Source: Treponema bryantii (lineage in GTDB: Bacteria > Spirochaetota > Spirochaetia > Treponematales > Treponemataceae). From it: a stretch of 64,000 nucleotides of DNA. The first letter of the stretch is position 1. Every line of letters begins with the position of its first letter. The notes beneath the pieces are model-generated. The model was not told the origin of the DNA, did not search any database, and saw only the letters and a list, made by a program, of their open reading frames with translations. The stretch is taken from NCBI RefSeq assembly GCF_036492245.1, contig NZ_AP025286.1, forward strand, positions 1,054,001 through 1,118,000, in the 5' to 3' direction. This document shows positions 6,857 to 17,172 of this stretch, piece by piece. The translations under genes and the position numbers were made by a program.

Positions 6857-9598
6857 ATGAAAGCAATTGAATTAGAAAAGGCCTATGAGCCAAAGTCTTT
6901 TGAAGACAGAATTTACAATGAATGGGACAGCAAGGGCTATTTTAAGCCGGCTTCAGATGAGGCTTCCCCAGTACACGAGCAGTACAAGTGCCAGTGCGCA
7001 GACTGCAACAAGAAAACCAATACTTATTCTGTCGTCATTCCTCCTCCAAACGTAACTGGTGTACTCCACATGGGGCACGGTCTCAACAATACTCTCCAGG
7101 ATATCGTAGTTCGCTATCACCGTATGAAGGGTGATAATACTCTCTGGCTTACAGGTACAGACCATGCCGGAATTGCAACTCAGAACGTAGTTGAACGCCA
7201 GCTTAAAAAAGAGGGAAAAACTCGTTTTGACCTTGGCCGTGAAAAGCTTGTTGAACGCACATGGGAAGTAACTCATCAGCACCATGATATTATTGTAAAG
7301 CAGCAGAAAAAACTTGGTAACTCAACAGACTGGGACCGCGAGCGCTTTACATACGACGAAGGCCTTTCTGCCGCAGTTCGCGATGTATTCGTAACTCTTT
7401 ATGAACGCGGTCTTATGTACAAAGGTAAGCGCCTTGTAAACTGGTGTCCTCGTTGTGGTACTGCTCTTGCAGATGATGAAGTAGACCACGAAGATACACC
7501 GGGTGCAATGTACCACCTTTACTACGAGTATGCTGACGGAAGCGGAAAAATTGAAGTTGCAACAACTCGTCCAGAAACCTTCTTTGGTGATACAGCCGTT
7601 GCCGTAAATCCTAACGATGACCGCTACAAGGCACTCGTTGGAAAAATGCTCAAACTTCCTCTTACCGGAAAAGAGATTCCAATTATCGCAGATGAATATG
7701 TTGATATGGAATTCGGAACTGGTATGGTAAAGATTACTCCGGCTCATGACCCTAACGACTGGGAAGTAGGTCTCCGTCATAATCTGGAAGTAATCAATCT
7801 TCTTACTCCAGACGGAAGAATGAATGAAAATGTTCCTGAAAAATACCGTGGACTCAAACCAGAACAGGCTCGTGCATTAGTAATTGAAGATTTGACAGCC
7901 GCAGGCCTCTTCAAGGGTGAAGAAAAAATTGTTCACGCAGTTGGTAAGTGTTACCGCTGTAAAACAGTTGTAGAACCTTATCTTTCTGACCAGTGGTTCG
8001 TAAAAATGAAGCCAATGGCTGAGAAAGCTCTTGATTCATGGAGAAAAGGTGAACTGGTATTCTATCCTAAGAAGTGGGAAAATACTTACAGCCACTGGAT
8101 GGAAAATATCCGCGACTGGTGTGTAAGCCGTCAGATCTGGTGGGGACACAGAATTCCTGTATGGTACTGTGAATGTGGTGAAACAATCTGTAGCCGTACA
8201 GATCCAGTTTGCTGTCCAAAATGTGGTTCAAAAAATATTGAACAGGATCCTGACGTACTTGATACCTGGTTCTCTTCATGGCTCTGGCCTTTCTCTACTT
8301 TGGGATGGCCTCAGGAAACTGAAGATCTTGCAAAATTCTATCCTACACAGGCACTGCTTACAGCATACGATATTATTCCTTTCTGGGTTTGCCGTATGAT
8401 TATGGCCGGTCTTGAGTTTACAGGAAAAGCTCCTTTCCACGATATTTACATTCACGGACTTGTTCGCGACAAGCAGGGCCGCAAGATGTCTAAGTCTCTT
8501 GGAAACGGAATGGACCCTCTCGAAATTATTGATATGTACGGTGCCGATGCCCTTAAGTTTACACTCGGATTTATGTGTGCTCAGGGACAGGATGTTCTTA
8601 TTGATAAGGAAAGCTTCAAGCTTGGAAGCCGCTTCTGTAATAAAGTTTGGAATGCTTCGCGCTATCTTCTTGGTAACCTTGAAGGACGCAACCTTGTTTC
8701 AATTACAGACGCAGACCTTACTGAACTCGACAAATGGATTTACAGCCGCCTGAATCACGCCGTAAAGACAGTAAGAGAGGCTCTTGAAGGCTATCGTTAT
8801 AACGATGCAGCTTCTGCCCTTATGGAATTCTTCTGGAATGAGTTCTGCGACTGGTATGTTGAAGCTACAAAGATTAACTTTAAGAATGGTGATGATAAGG
8901 AAAAGGATCGTCAGGCTTCAGTTCTTATGAACATCCTCGAAGAAAGCCTCCGTCTTCTTCATCCATATATCCCATTTGTTACAGAAGAGATTTATGGAAA
9001 GCTTCCACTTTCTGAGATTGCTGCAAACCGTAAGGCTGCCGGTACTCAGAAGATTGCTTCAAACAGTGAGTACGTTGGAATGCTTATCAACGCTCCATAT
9101 CCAGAGGTTGTTGCTGAGCGTGAAAACGCAGAAATCAATGTACGCTTTGATACACTTAAAGAGCTTATCGGTCAGGTTCGTGCACTCCGCGTAGAGTGTG
9201 GAATTGATCCTGCAGAAAAAATCAACATTGCTATTCTTGTTGAAAAGGGTAGTGCTGCCGAAGTTGCACGCGAAAAAGTTGAAATGATTCAGCTGCTTGC
9301 CGGTGTTGCTAAGGTTGAGTTTGTTGATGCGAAACCTGCCAGCTCAATCGGAACTGTAGGTAAGGGCTTTGAAGCATTCATCCTCGTTGATGAAAGTATC
9401 AACAAGGAACAGCTGATTGTCCGCTTCCAGAAAACAATTGAAAAAGAGCAGGGCTATGCAAGAATGAGCGAGAACAAGCTCAACGGAAACTTTGCAAAGC
9501 ACGCTCCGGCTAATCTTGTTGAGGAAGAAAAAGAACGCCTTGCAGAAAGCCAGCGTAAAATAAAAACACTTGAAAGTTACCTTAAGGAACTTCAGTAG
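6857..9598 (+). CDS. valS: Valine--tRNA ligase
   Basis: This 913-residue class I synthetase charges tRNA-Val with valine. The HIGH motif is HMGH (71-74) within PPPNVTGVLHMGHG, and KMSKS is at 543-547. The editing (CP1) domain lies between them and begins with the VNWCPRCGTALADDEVDH zinc-type segment. The second knuckle CPKCGSK precedes DVLDTWFSS. The C-terminal helical arm ends in the coiled coil KIKTLESYLKEL. An extra cysteine cluster (CQCADC, just before the HIGH region) is unusual next to the E. coli enzyme. An AAGGAAGGA site precedes the ATG. Two small genes follow closely and probably share the transcript. Confidence 0.98.
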   Translation: MKAIELEKAYEPKSFEDRIYNEWDSKGYFKPASDEASPVHEQYKCQCADCNKKTNTYSVVIPPPNVTGVLHMGHGLNNTLQDIVVRYHRMKGDNTLWLTGTDHAGIATQNVVERQLKKEGKTRFDLGREKLVERTWEVTHQHHDIIVKQQKKLGNSTDWDRERFTYDEGLSAAVRDVFVTLYERGLMYKGKRLVNWCPRCGTALADDEVDHEDTPGAMYHLYYEYADGSGKIEVATTRPETFFGDTAVAVNPNDDRYKALVGKMLKLPLTGKEIPIIADEYVDMEFGTGMVKITPAHDPNDWEVGLRHNLEVINLLTPDGRMNENVPEKYRGLKPEQARALVIEDLTAAGLFKGEEKIVHAVGKCYRCKTVVEPYLSDQWFVKMKPMAEKALDSWRKGELVFYPKKWENTYSHWMENIRDWCVSRQIWWGHRIPVWYCECGETICSRTDPVCCPKCGSKNIEQDPDVLDTWFSSWLWPFSTLGWPQETEDLAKFYPTQALLTAYDIIPFWVCRMIMAGLEFTGKAPFHDIYIHGLVRDKQGRKMSKSLGNGMDPLEIIDMYGADALKFTLGFMCAQGQDVLIDKESFKLGSRFCNKVWNASRYLLGNLEGRNLVSITDADLTELDKWIYSRLNHAVKTVREALEGYRYNDAASALMEFFWNEFCDWYVEATKINFKNGDDKEKDRQASVLMNILEESLRLLHPYIPFVTEEIYGKLPLSEIAANRKAAGTQKIASNSEYVGMLINAPYPEVVAERENAEINVRFDTLKELIGQVRALRVECGIDPAEKINIAILVEKGSAAEVAREKVEMIQLLAGVAKVEFVDAKPASSIGTVGKGFEAFILVDESINKEQLIVRFQKTIEKEQGYARMSENKLNGNFAKHAPANLVEEEKERLAESQRKIKTLESYLKELQ

Positions 9599-9613
9599 TG
9601 CAGGAGGCCGGTT

Positions 9614-10099
9614 ATGAAAAAGAGCATTTTAGGTTTATTGATAATTCTGATTTCTCTTTCTCTGACCGGCTGTTTTAATTTAAAGAACAGTCCTTTCAAT
9701 GACAGCGAATGGGTGATGCAGAATTATGATAATAACATGCAACTCTACTATCATCACCTTATTCTTAAACCAGACCATACAGTAATGCTGCGCGTTTCAT
9801 ATGCAGATTCAACAAACATTATTGTATGGAACGGTACTTATAAAATCGATTCAAAGAAAATCAAATTTAACTTTACTGAATGTGTGCGCTATGAGGACGG
9901 AAAGCCTGTAGCCACTTATGAAGCACAGAAATTTATAAAATATTATACCGGCGATTTCTATTATTCAATTGCGGAACTTGGAGAATCGGAGGATAAAATG
10001 AATTATCATCTTGAACTTATCCGACCGAAAAATTATTTCTATGGTGATGCAGTTGATATTTTTGGAAATCGTTTTGAAGAATTTGTGAAGTTTAAATAA
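9614..10099 (+). CDS. Small lipoprotein of unknown function
   Basis: This 161-residue protein has a textbook lipobox, LTGC, with Cys20 as the lipid site. The mature part begins FNLKNSPFNDSEW and contains strand-like segments such as HHLILKPDHTVMLRV and WNGTYKIDSKKIKF. This 'strand, D-x-T-V, W.GTYKi' layout is typical of lipocalin-like lipoproteins (the 'lipocalin-like domain' of Bacteroidota and spirochaetes), which makes that a fair guess for the fold but says nothing of the ligand. It begins 15 bases after valS with an AGGAGG site, so it is co-transcribed with valS. Confidence 0.75.
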   Translation: MKKSILGLLIILISLSLTGCFNLKNSPFNDSEWVMQNYDNNMQLYYHHLILKPDHTVMLRVSYADSTNIIVWNGTYKIDSKKIKFNFTECVRYEDGKPVATYEAQKFIKYYTGDFYYSIAELGESEDKMNYHLELIRPKNYFYGDAVDIFGNRFEEFVKFK

Positions 10100-10155
10100 G
10101 CTTTCTGCCGATAATAGCGGAAGGTATTCTAGAAAGGAGCAGGAAGGAGGTCCAT

Positions 10156-10797
10156 ATGTCAAAGCCACATTACGAAATGAAAACAGATAAGCCTCAGAAT
10201 ATGAATGAACAGCAGATGCTTCAACTCAGCAGTATTCACTTTGCTCCATATATTCAGCTTGCTACAGCCCTTATCGGTAAAGCACGTCATGCAGGTGGAA
10301 ATATGTTCCGCCATCAGATGGATACTTTTGCAATTCTTCTGGACTATGGCTATATAGATCCAGTGCTTCTTAAGGCTTCAATTATTCATGATACAATAGA
10401 AGATATTCCGGGCTTTATTCCAGATTTAATTACAAATGCAGATGATGATGGTCCGGAAGTTTTAAAGCTTGTTCATGAAGTTACACGCAAAGAAGAAGAA
10501 AACAAAAAGCAGTTTTTATGCCGTATTCTTGATGAGGGAAGTCAGAAGGCCAAAATCCTTAAGTGTGCAGACCGCATTTCCAATATGATTTCTCTTGGTT
10601 ATGTTACAGACCCAGCGTTTATTGAGCGCTACTGTGATGAAACCGAATTTTTCCTTTTGCCAATGGCTATCCAGGTAGATTTTAATATGTACCAGGAGCT
10701 TATAAATCTTATTATGACCCGTCGTCGTTACCTTGAAGATGGCGGCTATTTTGACAATCGTCACAAACCAACTACCAGCGCCGACAGTACCAAATAA
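10156..10797 (+). CDS. Small HD-domain hydrolase, (p)ppGpp hydrolase-like
   Basis: This 213-residue stand-alone HD protein has a HAGGNMFRH segment (His53), then IIHDTIED (His78-Asp79 with Glu82-Asp83) and KCADRISNM near residue 140. These are the metal- and nucleotide-contacting motifs of the SpoT/Mesh1 hydrolase domain: R-H, HDT-x-ED and the K-x-AD-x-x-N helix. There is no synthetase, TGS or ACT domain, so it would be a small alarmone hydrolase or a relative acting on another pyrophosphorylated nucleotide. Its length (213) is a little above Mesh1 (about 180). A strong AAGGAGG precedes the ATG. It ends the valS transcript. Confidence 0.8.
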   Translation: MSKPHYEMKTDKPQNMNEQQMLQLSSIHFAPYIQLATALIGKARHAGGNMFRHQMDTFAILLDYGYIDPVLLKASIIHDTIEDIPGFIPDLITNADDDGPEVLKLVHEVTRKEEENKKQFLCRILDEGSQKAKILKCADRISNMISLGYVTDPAFIERYCDETEFFLLPMAIQVDFNMYQELINLIMTRRRYLEDGGYFDNRHKPTTSADSTK

Positions 10798-10803
10798 TTT
10801 TTT

Positions 10804-10832
10804 TTGCATTACAATTAATCTTATTGTATAAT
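10804..10832 (+). promoter_or_regulatory. Promoter for the peptide synthetase gene
   Basis: TTGCAT (10804-10809) and TATAAT (10827-10832) with 17 bases between them, in an AT-rich gap after the HD gene. The T-run at 10800-10805 overlaps the -35 box. Confidence 0.7.
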
Positions 10833-10873
10833 AACAAAAAATTTAAAAGTAATAAAAGGTAAAAAAAGTCAAA

Positions 10874-13800
10874 ATGAAAAAATATCCTCTTTTACAGTCC
10901 CAGCTGGGCATTATTTTAGAATGCTTAAAATATCCCGAATCAACACAATATAATATTCCTACAATTACCAAACTGGGTAAACAGATTGACAAAAATAAAC
11001 TCGTAAAATCATTTGAAACATTAATAAATTGTCATTCAATAATGAATAATCGTTATGAGACTACCGAAAACGGCGAAATTGTTCAGTGGCCTGATATGAA
11101 TATGCCAAAGAATATAAAACTCTGGAATTGTTCAGAAGAAGAATTCCAAAACTATATAAAAAACGATTTTGTCAGAGTATTTGATTTATTTAATGGAAAA
11201 CCTTTGTATCGAATAGAGATTGTAGAGACTGAAAAAGATGTATATATGCTGATAGATATACATCATTCTATTGCAGATGGTTTTACGTTAGCTCTTTTGG
11301 GAAATAGGGAATTGAATGCTTATAGTAAAAATAAGCCACAGATTATAGATACAAAACTTTACGAAATTGCCGAAGAAGAAAATCTGCTGCAACAAACAGA
11401 AAAATATCAGCTTGCTAGAAATTATTTTGTAAATAAATTTAAAAATGTAGAATTTGCAACACTTTCAGACTCAAATGAACCAAAAACTGGAAAAATGTTA
11501 CAGATATCAAGTTTTATTGAGCAAAAGCTTGTGGATGACTTCTGTAATAAAAATGAAATTCGTATTGATTTATTATTTCAAGCAGCGTTTGCTCTGGTTA
11601 TAGGCAGTTTATCCAGAAAGAGCAATATAGCTTATGGTTCAGCATATCATGGTCGAGCGGGGCTTGCAAAAATGCGTGCATTTGGAATGTTCGTGAATGT
11701 TGTTCCCGTTATGACAGATTTGTCTGGAGAATTAACTGTAAAAGAATTAATTCAAAATATTGAAAAAGAAACAAATCTTGCATATCAGAATGCCAATTAT
11801 CCGGCAGGTCATTTATTCAATGATATTGGCGATTTCCCACATATCAGTTTCAATTTTAGAGCTAATAAAAGCATTCAGGTTAGTTTTAAGTTTGAAGATA
11901 TAGAATATTATGGAAAAGAATTAAAACGAAACTTAATTCATAACGATTTATGCGTAATTATTCGTTTAACCAACAATGAATATGAGATTTGTCTTGAGTC
12001 AAGTGAAGAAAAAAATGATAAAAAGACTTTAGAAAAACTTGCAGAAGCAATCAAAGAGGTTGTTCTTAATTATATGAAAAATATAAATGAACAGCTTAAA
12101 AATATAACAGTTATTTCTGAAAAAGAAGAAGAAAAGCTTATTAAATTATCTGAAGGCGAAAAGTTTGAATATGATCAGCGCGAAACCTTAATCGATTTGC
12201 TTCGTACACGCGCCAGAAAAACTCCAGATGCAACAGCAGTTGTGTATGAAAATCACAGACTGACTTATAAGGAACTTGATGAACTAACCGATGCTCTGGC
12301 AGCAAAACTTATACAGGATTATCATCTTGAAAAGGAATCTGCAGTAGGAGTAATGATTGAGCGTAGTGAGAATATTGCGATATATCCATATGCGATAATG
12401 AAAGCGGGATGTGCTTATATGCCATTGGATATAACATTTCCAGCAGAAAGAATTATCTACATGTGCGAAGATGCTGATGTAAGATTGATTCTGACAGAAA
12501 AAAAATATGCAGAACAGAAACTGAGAGATTTTAAAGGCAGTATTCTTACACAGGAAGATATCAGCGGATTGAATGTAGGTGCTGATTATAGAAATAAATT
12601 ACCGGAAGTAAAATCTGAAGATCGTTTTATAATCCTTTATACATCAGGAACAACTGGAAAACCAAAAGGAACAGCTCTTGAACACAAAAACGTAATAAAC
12701 TTCTGTTATTGGTATGTGGAAACTGTTTGTTTAACAGAAAAAGATCGTGTTGCTGCATATTCAAATTTTGGTTTTGATGCTCATATGATGGATATTTATC
12801 CGAGTATAAAAGTTGGTGCAGCAGTATATGTGATTCCAGAAGAAACACGAAAAGATATTTTAGGAGTAAATGAATTCCTTGAGAAACATAAAATAACTGT
12901 TAATTTTTTTACAACACAAATTGGTTGTCTATTAAAAAATATGAATCACAGTTTACGTCTTATAATTACAGGAGGTGAGCTGCTTCCACCAAGCGAAAAC
13001 AATGACTCTGATTTCCGATTTATAAATGCCTATGGTCCTACTGAAACAACTTTGTGTGTCACTACTTATGAAATAAAAGGTAAGAAAAATGGAAAGATAA
13101 TAGGTCGGCCAAATTATAATAATGATATTTACATCATAGATGAAGAAAAAAGACTTGTGCCTGAAGGTATGACGGGAGAGATGTTTATAAGTGGAGCTGG
13201 TCTGGGAAGAGGGTATTTGAATCAGCCTGAACTTAATGAAAAGAAATTTACAGAAATAAAAGTTAAAGGAAAGTGTATAAAGGGGTATCGTACAGGCGAT
13301 CTTGCCCGATGGACAGACGATGGAAATATTGAATTTATTGGGCGAATTGATACTCAGGTAAAACTTAGAGGCTTAAGAATAGAACTGGGAGAAATCGAAG
13401 GTGTTGCTCTTTGTTATGAAGGAATAAAACAGGTTTGTGTACAGGTAGTTAATGATCAGATAGTTATGTATTACACTTCAGAAAAGAAAATAGATGAAAC
13501 TGCTCTTTCAAACTTCATGGCACAGAAACTTACAGATTTTATGATTCCTTCTATATTTATGAGACTGGAAGAATTACCACTAAATGCAAATGGTAAAGTG
13601 GATAAAAGAAAACTGCCAAAGCCTGAAGTAAATACAATAATTTTGAATGAAGCTCCTGAAAATGAAGTTGAGGCTAAGGTTCTGGAATATGCAAAAGAAC
13701 TGTTGCCAGGAATTGAATTTGGAGTTACTGATGATTTAATACGACTCGGTTTTACATCACTTATGATGATGAAACTTATTCTTAAGATTAGAAATGAAAT

Positions 13801-14599
13801 TGATTTGAAGCTGAATATAGCTGATATCATGCATTATAAAACAATTCGTAGAGTCTTAATGAATAATGATCATGTTTTATGGTTTTATAATGATTATGAT
13901 AATAAAAAGCCTTTGCTTGTTGTTTCTCAAGGAATTGTAGGAATAAATGAAATAGCTCATTTGTATGATGTATGGAGCAAATTATTTAATCTTATAATAA
14001 TTAATCCTGTTACTTCAGATTATATTGGAAAAGAAAATGAGTTTTTCAATGAACTTATAGAATTTTATTATTTGAAACTTGAAGAAAAACTTGAACCAGA
14101 TGTAAATGTATGTGGTTTTGTCGGATTCAGTTTTGGTGGTGAAATTTCATATAGTCTGGCAGAATTATGGGATGAAAGGCATGATAATAAGCCATTTGTA
14201 ATTATGGGAGATACCTATCTGAATGATACACAAAATCTTTCTGATAAGGAAATTTTAGTAGTTACTCAAGAAATGGTAAAGAAATACTATTTGGAAATAC
14301 GTAATCAGGATATTAAAGATGAATATCTTGATTTTGTATCTGATGCGTATAACAGGGTTTTCAAGATAACATCCAGAAAAACTATGAAACCATATAATGG
14401 ACGTGTCATATTGCTGGATGCATTAAAATATTCTTCTGCTACAGAACATAATAGAAAGATTAAAATTGCAAAAAAATATATTCCAAATCTGGAAATAATA
14501 CCTTTTGAAGATAAAAATCATTTTGGTCTATATCTTGATAAAGATTTAACCTTCTTTTACGGGGAATTGTTAAGAAAACAGATCCAAAATATACAATAA
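10874..14599 (+). CDS. Single-module non-ribosomal peptide synthetase (C-A-T-TE)
   Basis: The 1241-residue protein holds four domains. The condensation domain (about 1-420) has an intact HHSIADG motif (130-136). The adenylation domain (about 435-925) shows TSGTTGKPKG (from 590), YGPTE (720-724), YRTGD (805-809) and NGKVDKR (906 on). The carrier domain has LGFTSL with Ser962 as the phosphopantetheine site. The thioesterase (about 990-1241) has G-F-S-F-G-G with Ser1086 and a late His1216. A full module with an N-terminal C domain and its own TE suggests it joins an activated acyl or aminoacyl partner to one amino acid and releases the product. The pocket starts Asp-Ala (FDAHMM); I do not predict the substrate. 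The gene is clearly more AT-rich than valS before it and gap after it, which suggests transfer. No phosphopantetheinyl transferase lies nearby. Confidence 0.93.
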   Translation: MKKYPLLQSQLGIILECLKYPESTQYNIPTITKLGKQIDKNKLVKSFETLINCHSIMNNRYETTENGEIVQWPDMNMPKNIKLWNCSEEEFQNYIKNDFVRVFDLFNGKPLYRIEIVETEKDVYMLIDIHHSIADGFTLALLGNRELNAYSKNKPQIIDTKLYEIAEEENLLQQTEKYQLARNYFVNKFKNVEFATLSDSNEPKTGKMLQISSFIEQKLVDDFCNKNEIRIDLLFQAAFALVIGSLSRKSNIAYGSAYHGRAGLAKMRAFGMFVNVVPVMTDLSGELTVKELIQNIEKETNLAYQNANYPAGHLFNDIGDFPHISFNFRANKSIQVSFKFEDIEYYGKELKRNLIHNDLCVIIRLTNNEYEICLESSEEKNDKKTLEKLAEAIKEVVLNYMKNINEQLKNITVISEKEEEKLIKLSEGEKFEYDQRETLIDLLRTRARKTPDATAVVYENHRLTYKELDELTDALAAKLIQDYHLEKESAVGVMIERSENIAIYPYAIMKAGCAYMPLDITFPAERIIYMCEDADVRLILTEKKYAEQKLRDFKGSILTQEDISGLNVGADYRNKLPEVKSEDRFIILYTSGTTGKPKGTALEHKNVINFCYWYVETVCLTEKDRVAAYSNFGFDAHMMDIYPSIKVGAAVYVIPEETRKDILGVNEFLEKHKITVNFFTTQIGCLLKNMNHSLRLIITGGELLPPSENNDSDFRFINAYGPTETTLCVTTYEIKGKKNGKIIGRPNYNNDIYIIDEEKRLVPEGMTGEMFISGAGLGRGYLNQPELNEKKFTEIKVKGKCIKGYRTGDLARWTDDGNIEFIGRIDTQVKLRGLRIELGEIEGVALCYEGIKQVCVQVVNDQIVMYYTSEKKIDETALSNFMAQKLTDFMIPSIFMRLEELPLNANGKVDKRKLPKPEVNTIILNEAPENEVEAKVLEYAKELLPGIEFGVTDDLIRLGFTSLMMMKLILKIRNEIDLKLNIADIMHYKTIRRVLMNNDHVLWFYNDYDNKKPLLVVSQGIVGINEIAHLYDVWSKLFNLIIINPVTSDYIGKENEFFNELIEFYYLKLEEKLEPDVNVCGFVGFSFGGEISYSLAELWDERHDNKPFVIMGDTYLNDTQNLSDKEILVVTQEMVKKYYLEIRNQDIKDEYLDFVSDAYNRVFKITSRKTMKPYNGRVILLDALKYSSATEHNRKIKIAKKYIPNLEIIPFEDKNHFGLYLDKDLTFFYGELLRKQIQNIQ

Positions 14600-14720
14600 A
14601 CTATATTTTCAAACTTTACACATAATAAAAATATAGTGTAGAGTTAATTGATTTTGATGAATTGTATTATAAACAAGGGCTTGTAAATACAATTATGTAT
14701 AATTTAGGAGGAAAAAAATT

Positions 14721-15782
14721 ATGAAGGAATCAGAATTAAAAAAAGGTGATATTTTATTGTACAGTTTTAAAAAAGGGCCAGATTTTAAACCTTTAAAACC
14801 AAATCAGTCAATAAAAGACTTTCTTTTTGAAAATTTTGAAGTTTTGATTGATAAACTTATTATCTGGGCTGAAAAGTCACAAACTACTCATGTGGGATTA
14901 GCTTATGATTTTAAAAAAGATAAAAATGATGTATTAAAATGTGTCGTTGCTGAAGCAACTCTTCCATATTGTCGTTTGAGAACCCCAGCTTATCCGGGAG
15001 ATGCTTATATTGTAAAAGTGCATAGATTACCACAAGGTATTGATGGTTCGGTTGTTCTGAACGAACTTCCAGATTTTGTAGAAGAAGATAAACAAAATAA
15101 CAGCTATGCAATGGCACAGGCTACAGTGGCAGCCTTGATTTGTCTTTTTAGAACTAGAGTTGCAGATAATCATGAAAAAGCCAAAAAACTTATGATTTTC
15201 TTAAAATTTATTGGTTATGCTCTGGCTCAATGGATTGAGCCTTTATTTCCTACATATGATGATAAGAAAAAGCCGTTCTTTTGTTCTCAACTTGCGGCCT
15301 ATTGTTATAATATGACAGCTTTGCACCTTCATGATGAGCGGTATAGAGTAAAAACACCTGTAAATAGCAAAATAGGTGATACACTTATCGATTATCTTAT
15401 TAAAAATGACATAGCATCAATTCCTGCAGAACTACCTGCAAATACACTGGATGAAACTAAAATAGACCTTTATAGTCCTGAAGTTATTTATTCGCTTTGT
15501 GATATCCTTGGTGAAGATGCTCTGAATACTTTTGCAGGGGTTATGAATCTCAATGAACCTCCTGTATTATATTCAAAACTAAAAGCTGATTCAGATAGTT
15601 TCTCAAAGTTACTGCCTTCTGTAAAATCTCTTTTGATTACTCTTATGAAGATTTTCGGAATTGAGCTTAAAGATAATAAAGAAGAACTTGCAAAGCAGCT
15701 TATAGAGTTCCAGTCTAGTTTTATTATGCCAAGTGATCTTGAGGATGTATTCGAAACTGTCGGAGAGGTAACTGATGAGTAA
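14721..15782 (+). CDS. Permuted papain-fold (YiiX/NlpC-type) protein
   Basis: The 353-residue protein lacks a signal peptide. His57 sits in TTHVGLAYD and Cys188 in PFFCSQLAAYCY. A His strand before a C-terminal F-C-S helix is the circularly permuted order of the YiiX/YaeF branch of the NlpC/P60 superfamily, whose members are thought to be amidases, peptidases or acyltransferases. The region 80-180 is a long helical insertion and the last 150 residues are mostly helical. An AGGAGG site precedes the ATG. It begins 121 bases after the peptide synthetase and shares its AT-rich composition, so the two may have arrived together; a joint role, for example product transfer or hydrolysis, is inference only. 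Confidence 0.7.
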   Translation: MKESELKKGDILLYSFKKGPDFKPLKPNQSIKDFLFENFEVLIDKLIIWAEKSQTTHVGLAYDFKKDKNDVLKCVVAEATLPYCRLRTPAYPGDAYIVKVHRLPQGIDGSVVLNELPDFVEEDKQNNSYAMAQATVAALICLFRTRVADNHEKAKKLMIFLKFIGYALAQWIEPLFPTYDDKKKPFFCSQLAAYCYNMTALHLHDERYRVKTPVNSKIGDTLIDYLIKNDIASIPAELPANTLDETKIDLYSPEVIYSLCDILGEDALNTFAGVMNLNEPPVLYSKLKADSDSFSKLLPSVKSLLITLMKIFGIELKDNKEELAKQLIEFQSSFIMPSDLEDVFETVGEVTDE

Positions 15783-15944
15783 GTAAATTATATGAAATTT
15801 ACTTTATAGCTGGTATATATTTGTGGGATATCCGGATTTATGGAGCCTGAAGGAAACTTATAATTCCGATATATAGACTATTTCTCATAAATTCATTATT
15901 TTATAGGATATAAAATCTTAATCTAATTTTTTAGGAGATATAAA

Positions 15945-16979
15945 ATGGCAGATGTAAGAGTTGCTATTAATGGTTTCGGCCGTATTGGTCGTTTGGCTTT
16001 CCGTCAGATGTTTGACGCAAAAGGTTATGAAGTAGTTGCAATCAACGATTTGACAAGCCCAAAAATGCTTGCTCACCTTTTGAAGTATGATACAGCACAG
16101 GGTGGATTCTGTGGAAAGATTGGTGAAGGAAAGCACACTGTTTCTGCTACTGATGACTCAATCATCGTAGACGGAAAAGAAATCAAAATTTATGCTGAAA
16201 AAGATGCAGCTAACTGTCCATGGGCAGCTAACAAAGTAGACGTTGTACTCGAGTGTACAGGTTTCTACACATCTAAAGACAAGGCACAGGCTCACATCAC
16301 AGCTGGTGCTCGCAAGGTAGTAATTTCTGCTCCTGCTGGAAACGACCTCCCAACAATCGTTTACAATGTAAACCACACAACTTTGACAAAGAATGACAAC
16401 ATCATTTCTGCAGCTTCTTGTACAACAAACTGTCTCGCTCCAATGGCTAAGGCTCTTAATGATGCATATCCAATCCAGTCTGGTATCATGTCTACAATCC
16501 ATGCTTACACTGGTGATCAGATGATTCTTGATGGTCCACAGCGCAAGGGTGACCTCCGCCGTTCACGTGCCGGAGCTCAGAACATCGTTCCAAACTCTAC
16601 AGGTGCTGCAAAGGCTATCGGTCTTGTAATTCCTGAATTGAACGGAAAATTGATCGGTTCTGCTCAGCGTGTTCCAACACCTACAGGATCTACAACACTT
16701 CTTTTCGCTGTAGTTAAGGGTAAGGACATCACTAAGGAATCTATCAACGCTGCTATGAAGGCTGCTGCTACAGAATCTTTCGGATACAACGAAGATGAAA
16801 TCGTATCTAGTGATATCATCGGTATGCGCTATGGTTCACTCTTCGATGCTACTCAGACAATGGTATCTAAGATCGACGACGATACATACCAGGTAGAAGT
16901 AGTATCTTGGTACGACAACGAAAACAGCTACACATCTCAGATGGTTAGAACAATTAAGTACTTCTCTGAGAACTGCTAA
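15945..16979 (+). CDS. gap: Glyceraldehyde-3-phosphate dehydrogenase
   Basis: This 344-residue enzyme oxidises glyceraldehyde 3-phosphate to 1,3-bisphosphoglycerate with NAD in glycolysis. The N-terminal dinucleotide fold reads [15 protein letters not shown], and the catalytic Cys159 lies in SAASCTTNC. The downstream HAYTGDQ and RRSRAGAQN segments are typical; the latter binds phosphate. [12 protein letters not shown] near the end is the family signature. The codon choice is narrow and biased, as for the other glycolytic genes here, in contrast to the AT-rich genes on both sides. A GGAG site precedes the ATG and a strong terminator follows, so it is a single-gene unit. Confidence 0.98.
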   Translation: MADVRVAINGFGRIGRLAFRQMFDAKGYEVVAINDLTSPKMLAHLLKYDTAQGGFCGKIGEGKHTVSATDDSIIVDGKEIKIYAEKDAANCPWAANKVDVVLECTGFYTSKDKAQAHITAGARKVVISAPAGNDLPTIVYNVNHTTLTKNDNIISAASCTTNCLAPMAKALNDAYPIQSGIMSTIHAYTGDQMILDGPQRKGDLRRSRAGAQNIVPNSTGAAKAIGLVIPELNGKLIGSAQRVPTPTGSTTLLFAVVKGKDITKESINAAMKAAATESFGYNEDEIVSSDIIGMRYGSLFDATQTMVSKIDDDTYQVEVVSWYDNENSYTSQMVRTIKYFSENC

Positions 16980-17001
16980 GTATAACTTGTTCTAAATAAT
17001 A

Positions 17002-17034
17002 AACGCCTGACTGTAAGTCAGGCGTTTTCTTTTT
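17002..17034 (+). terminator. Intrinsic terminator of gap
   Basis: AACGCCTGAC (17002-17011) pairs perfectly with GTCAGGCGTT (17017-17026) across a five-base loop, followed by a T-rich run. Confidence 0.93.
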
Positions 17035-17109
17035 AACACAGAATCAGCACAAATCTGGTAACCGTGGTTATTTTGGTGAAACATTTGTCACAAATCGTAT
17101 TTATGAATA

Positions 17110-17137
17110 TTGTATTTTAGAGATAGTATAATATAAT
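17110..17137 (+). promoter_or_regulatory. Promoter for the surface lipoprotein pair
   Basis: TTGTAT (17110-17115) and TATAAT (17132-17137) with a 16-base spacer; a second TATAAT overlaps at 17127-17132. An AAGGGG ribosome binding site follows before the ATG at 17173. Confidence 0.5.
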
Positions 17138-17172
17138 GAAGTCAATTAAATAAAACACCCAAGGGGCCAAGA

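Noticed and set aside
14681-14703. Separate promoter for the papain-fold gene
   Set aside because: TATAAT (14698-14703) is present, but a -35 box at proper distance is missing and the ribosome binding site would fall at the transcript start.
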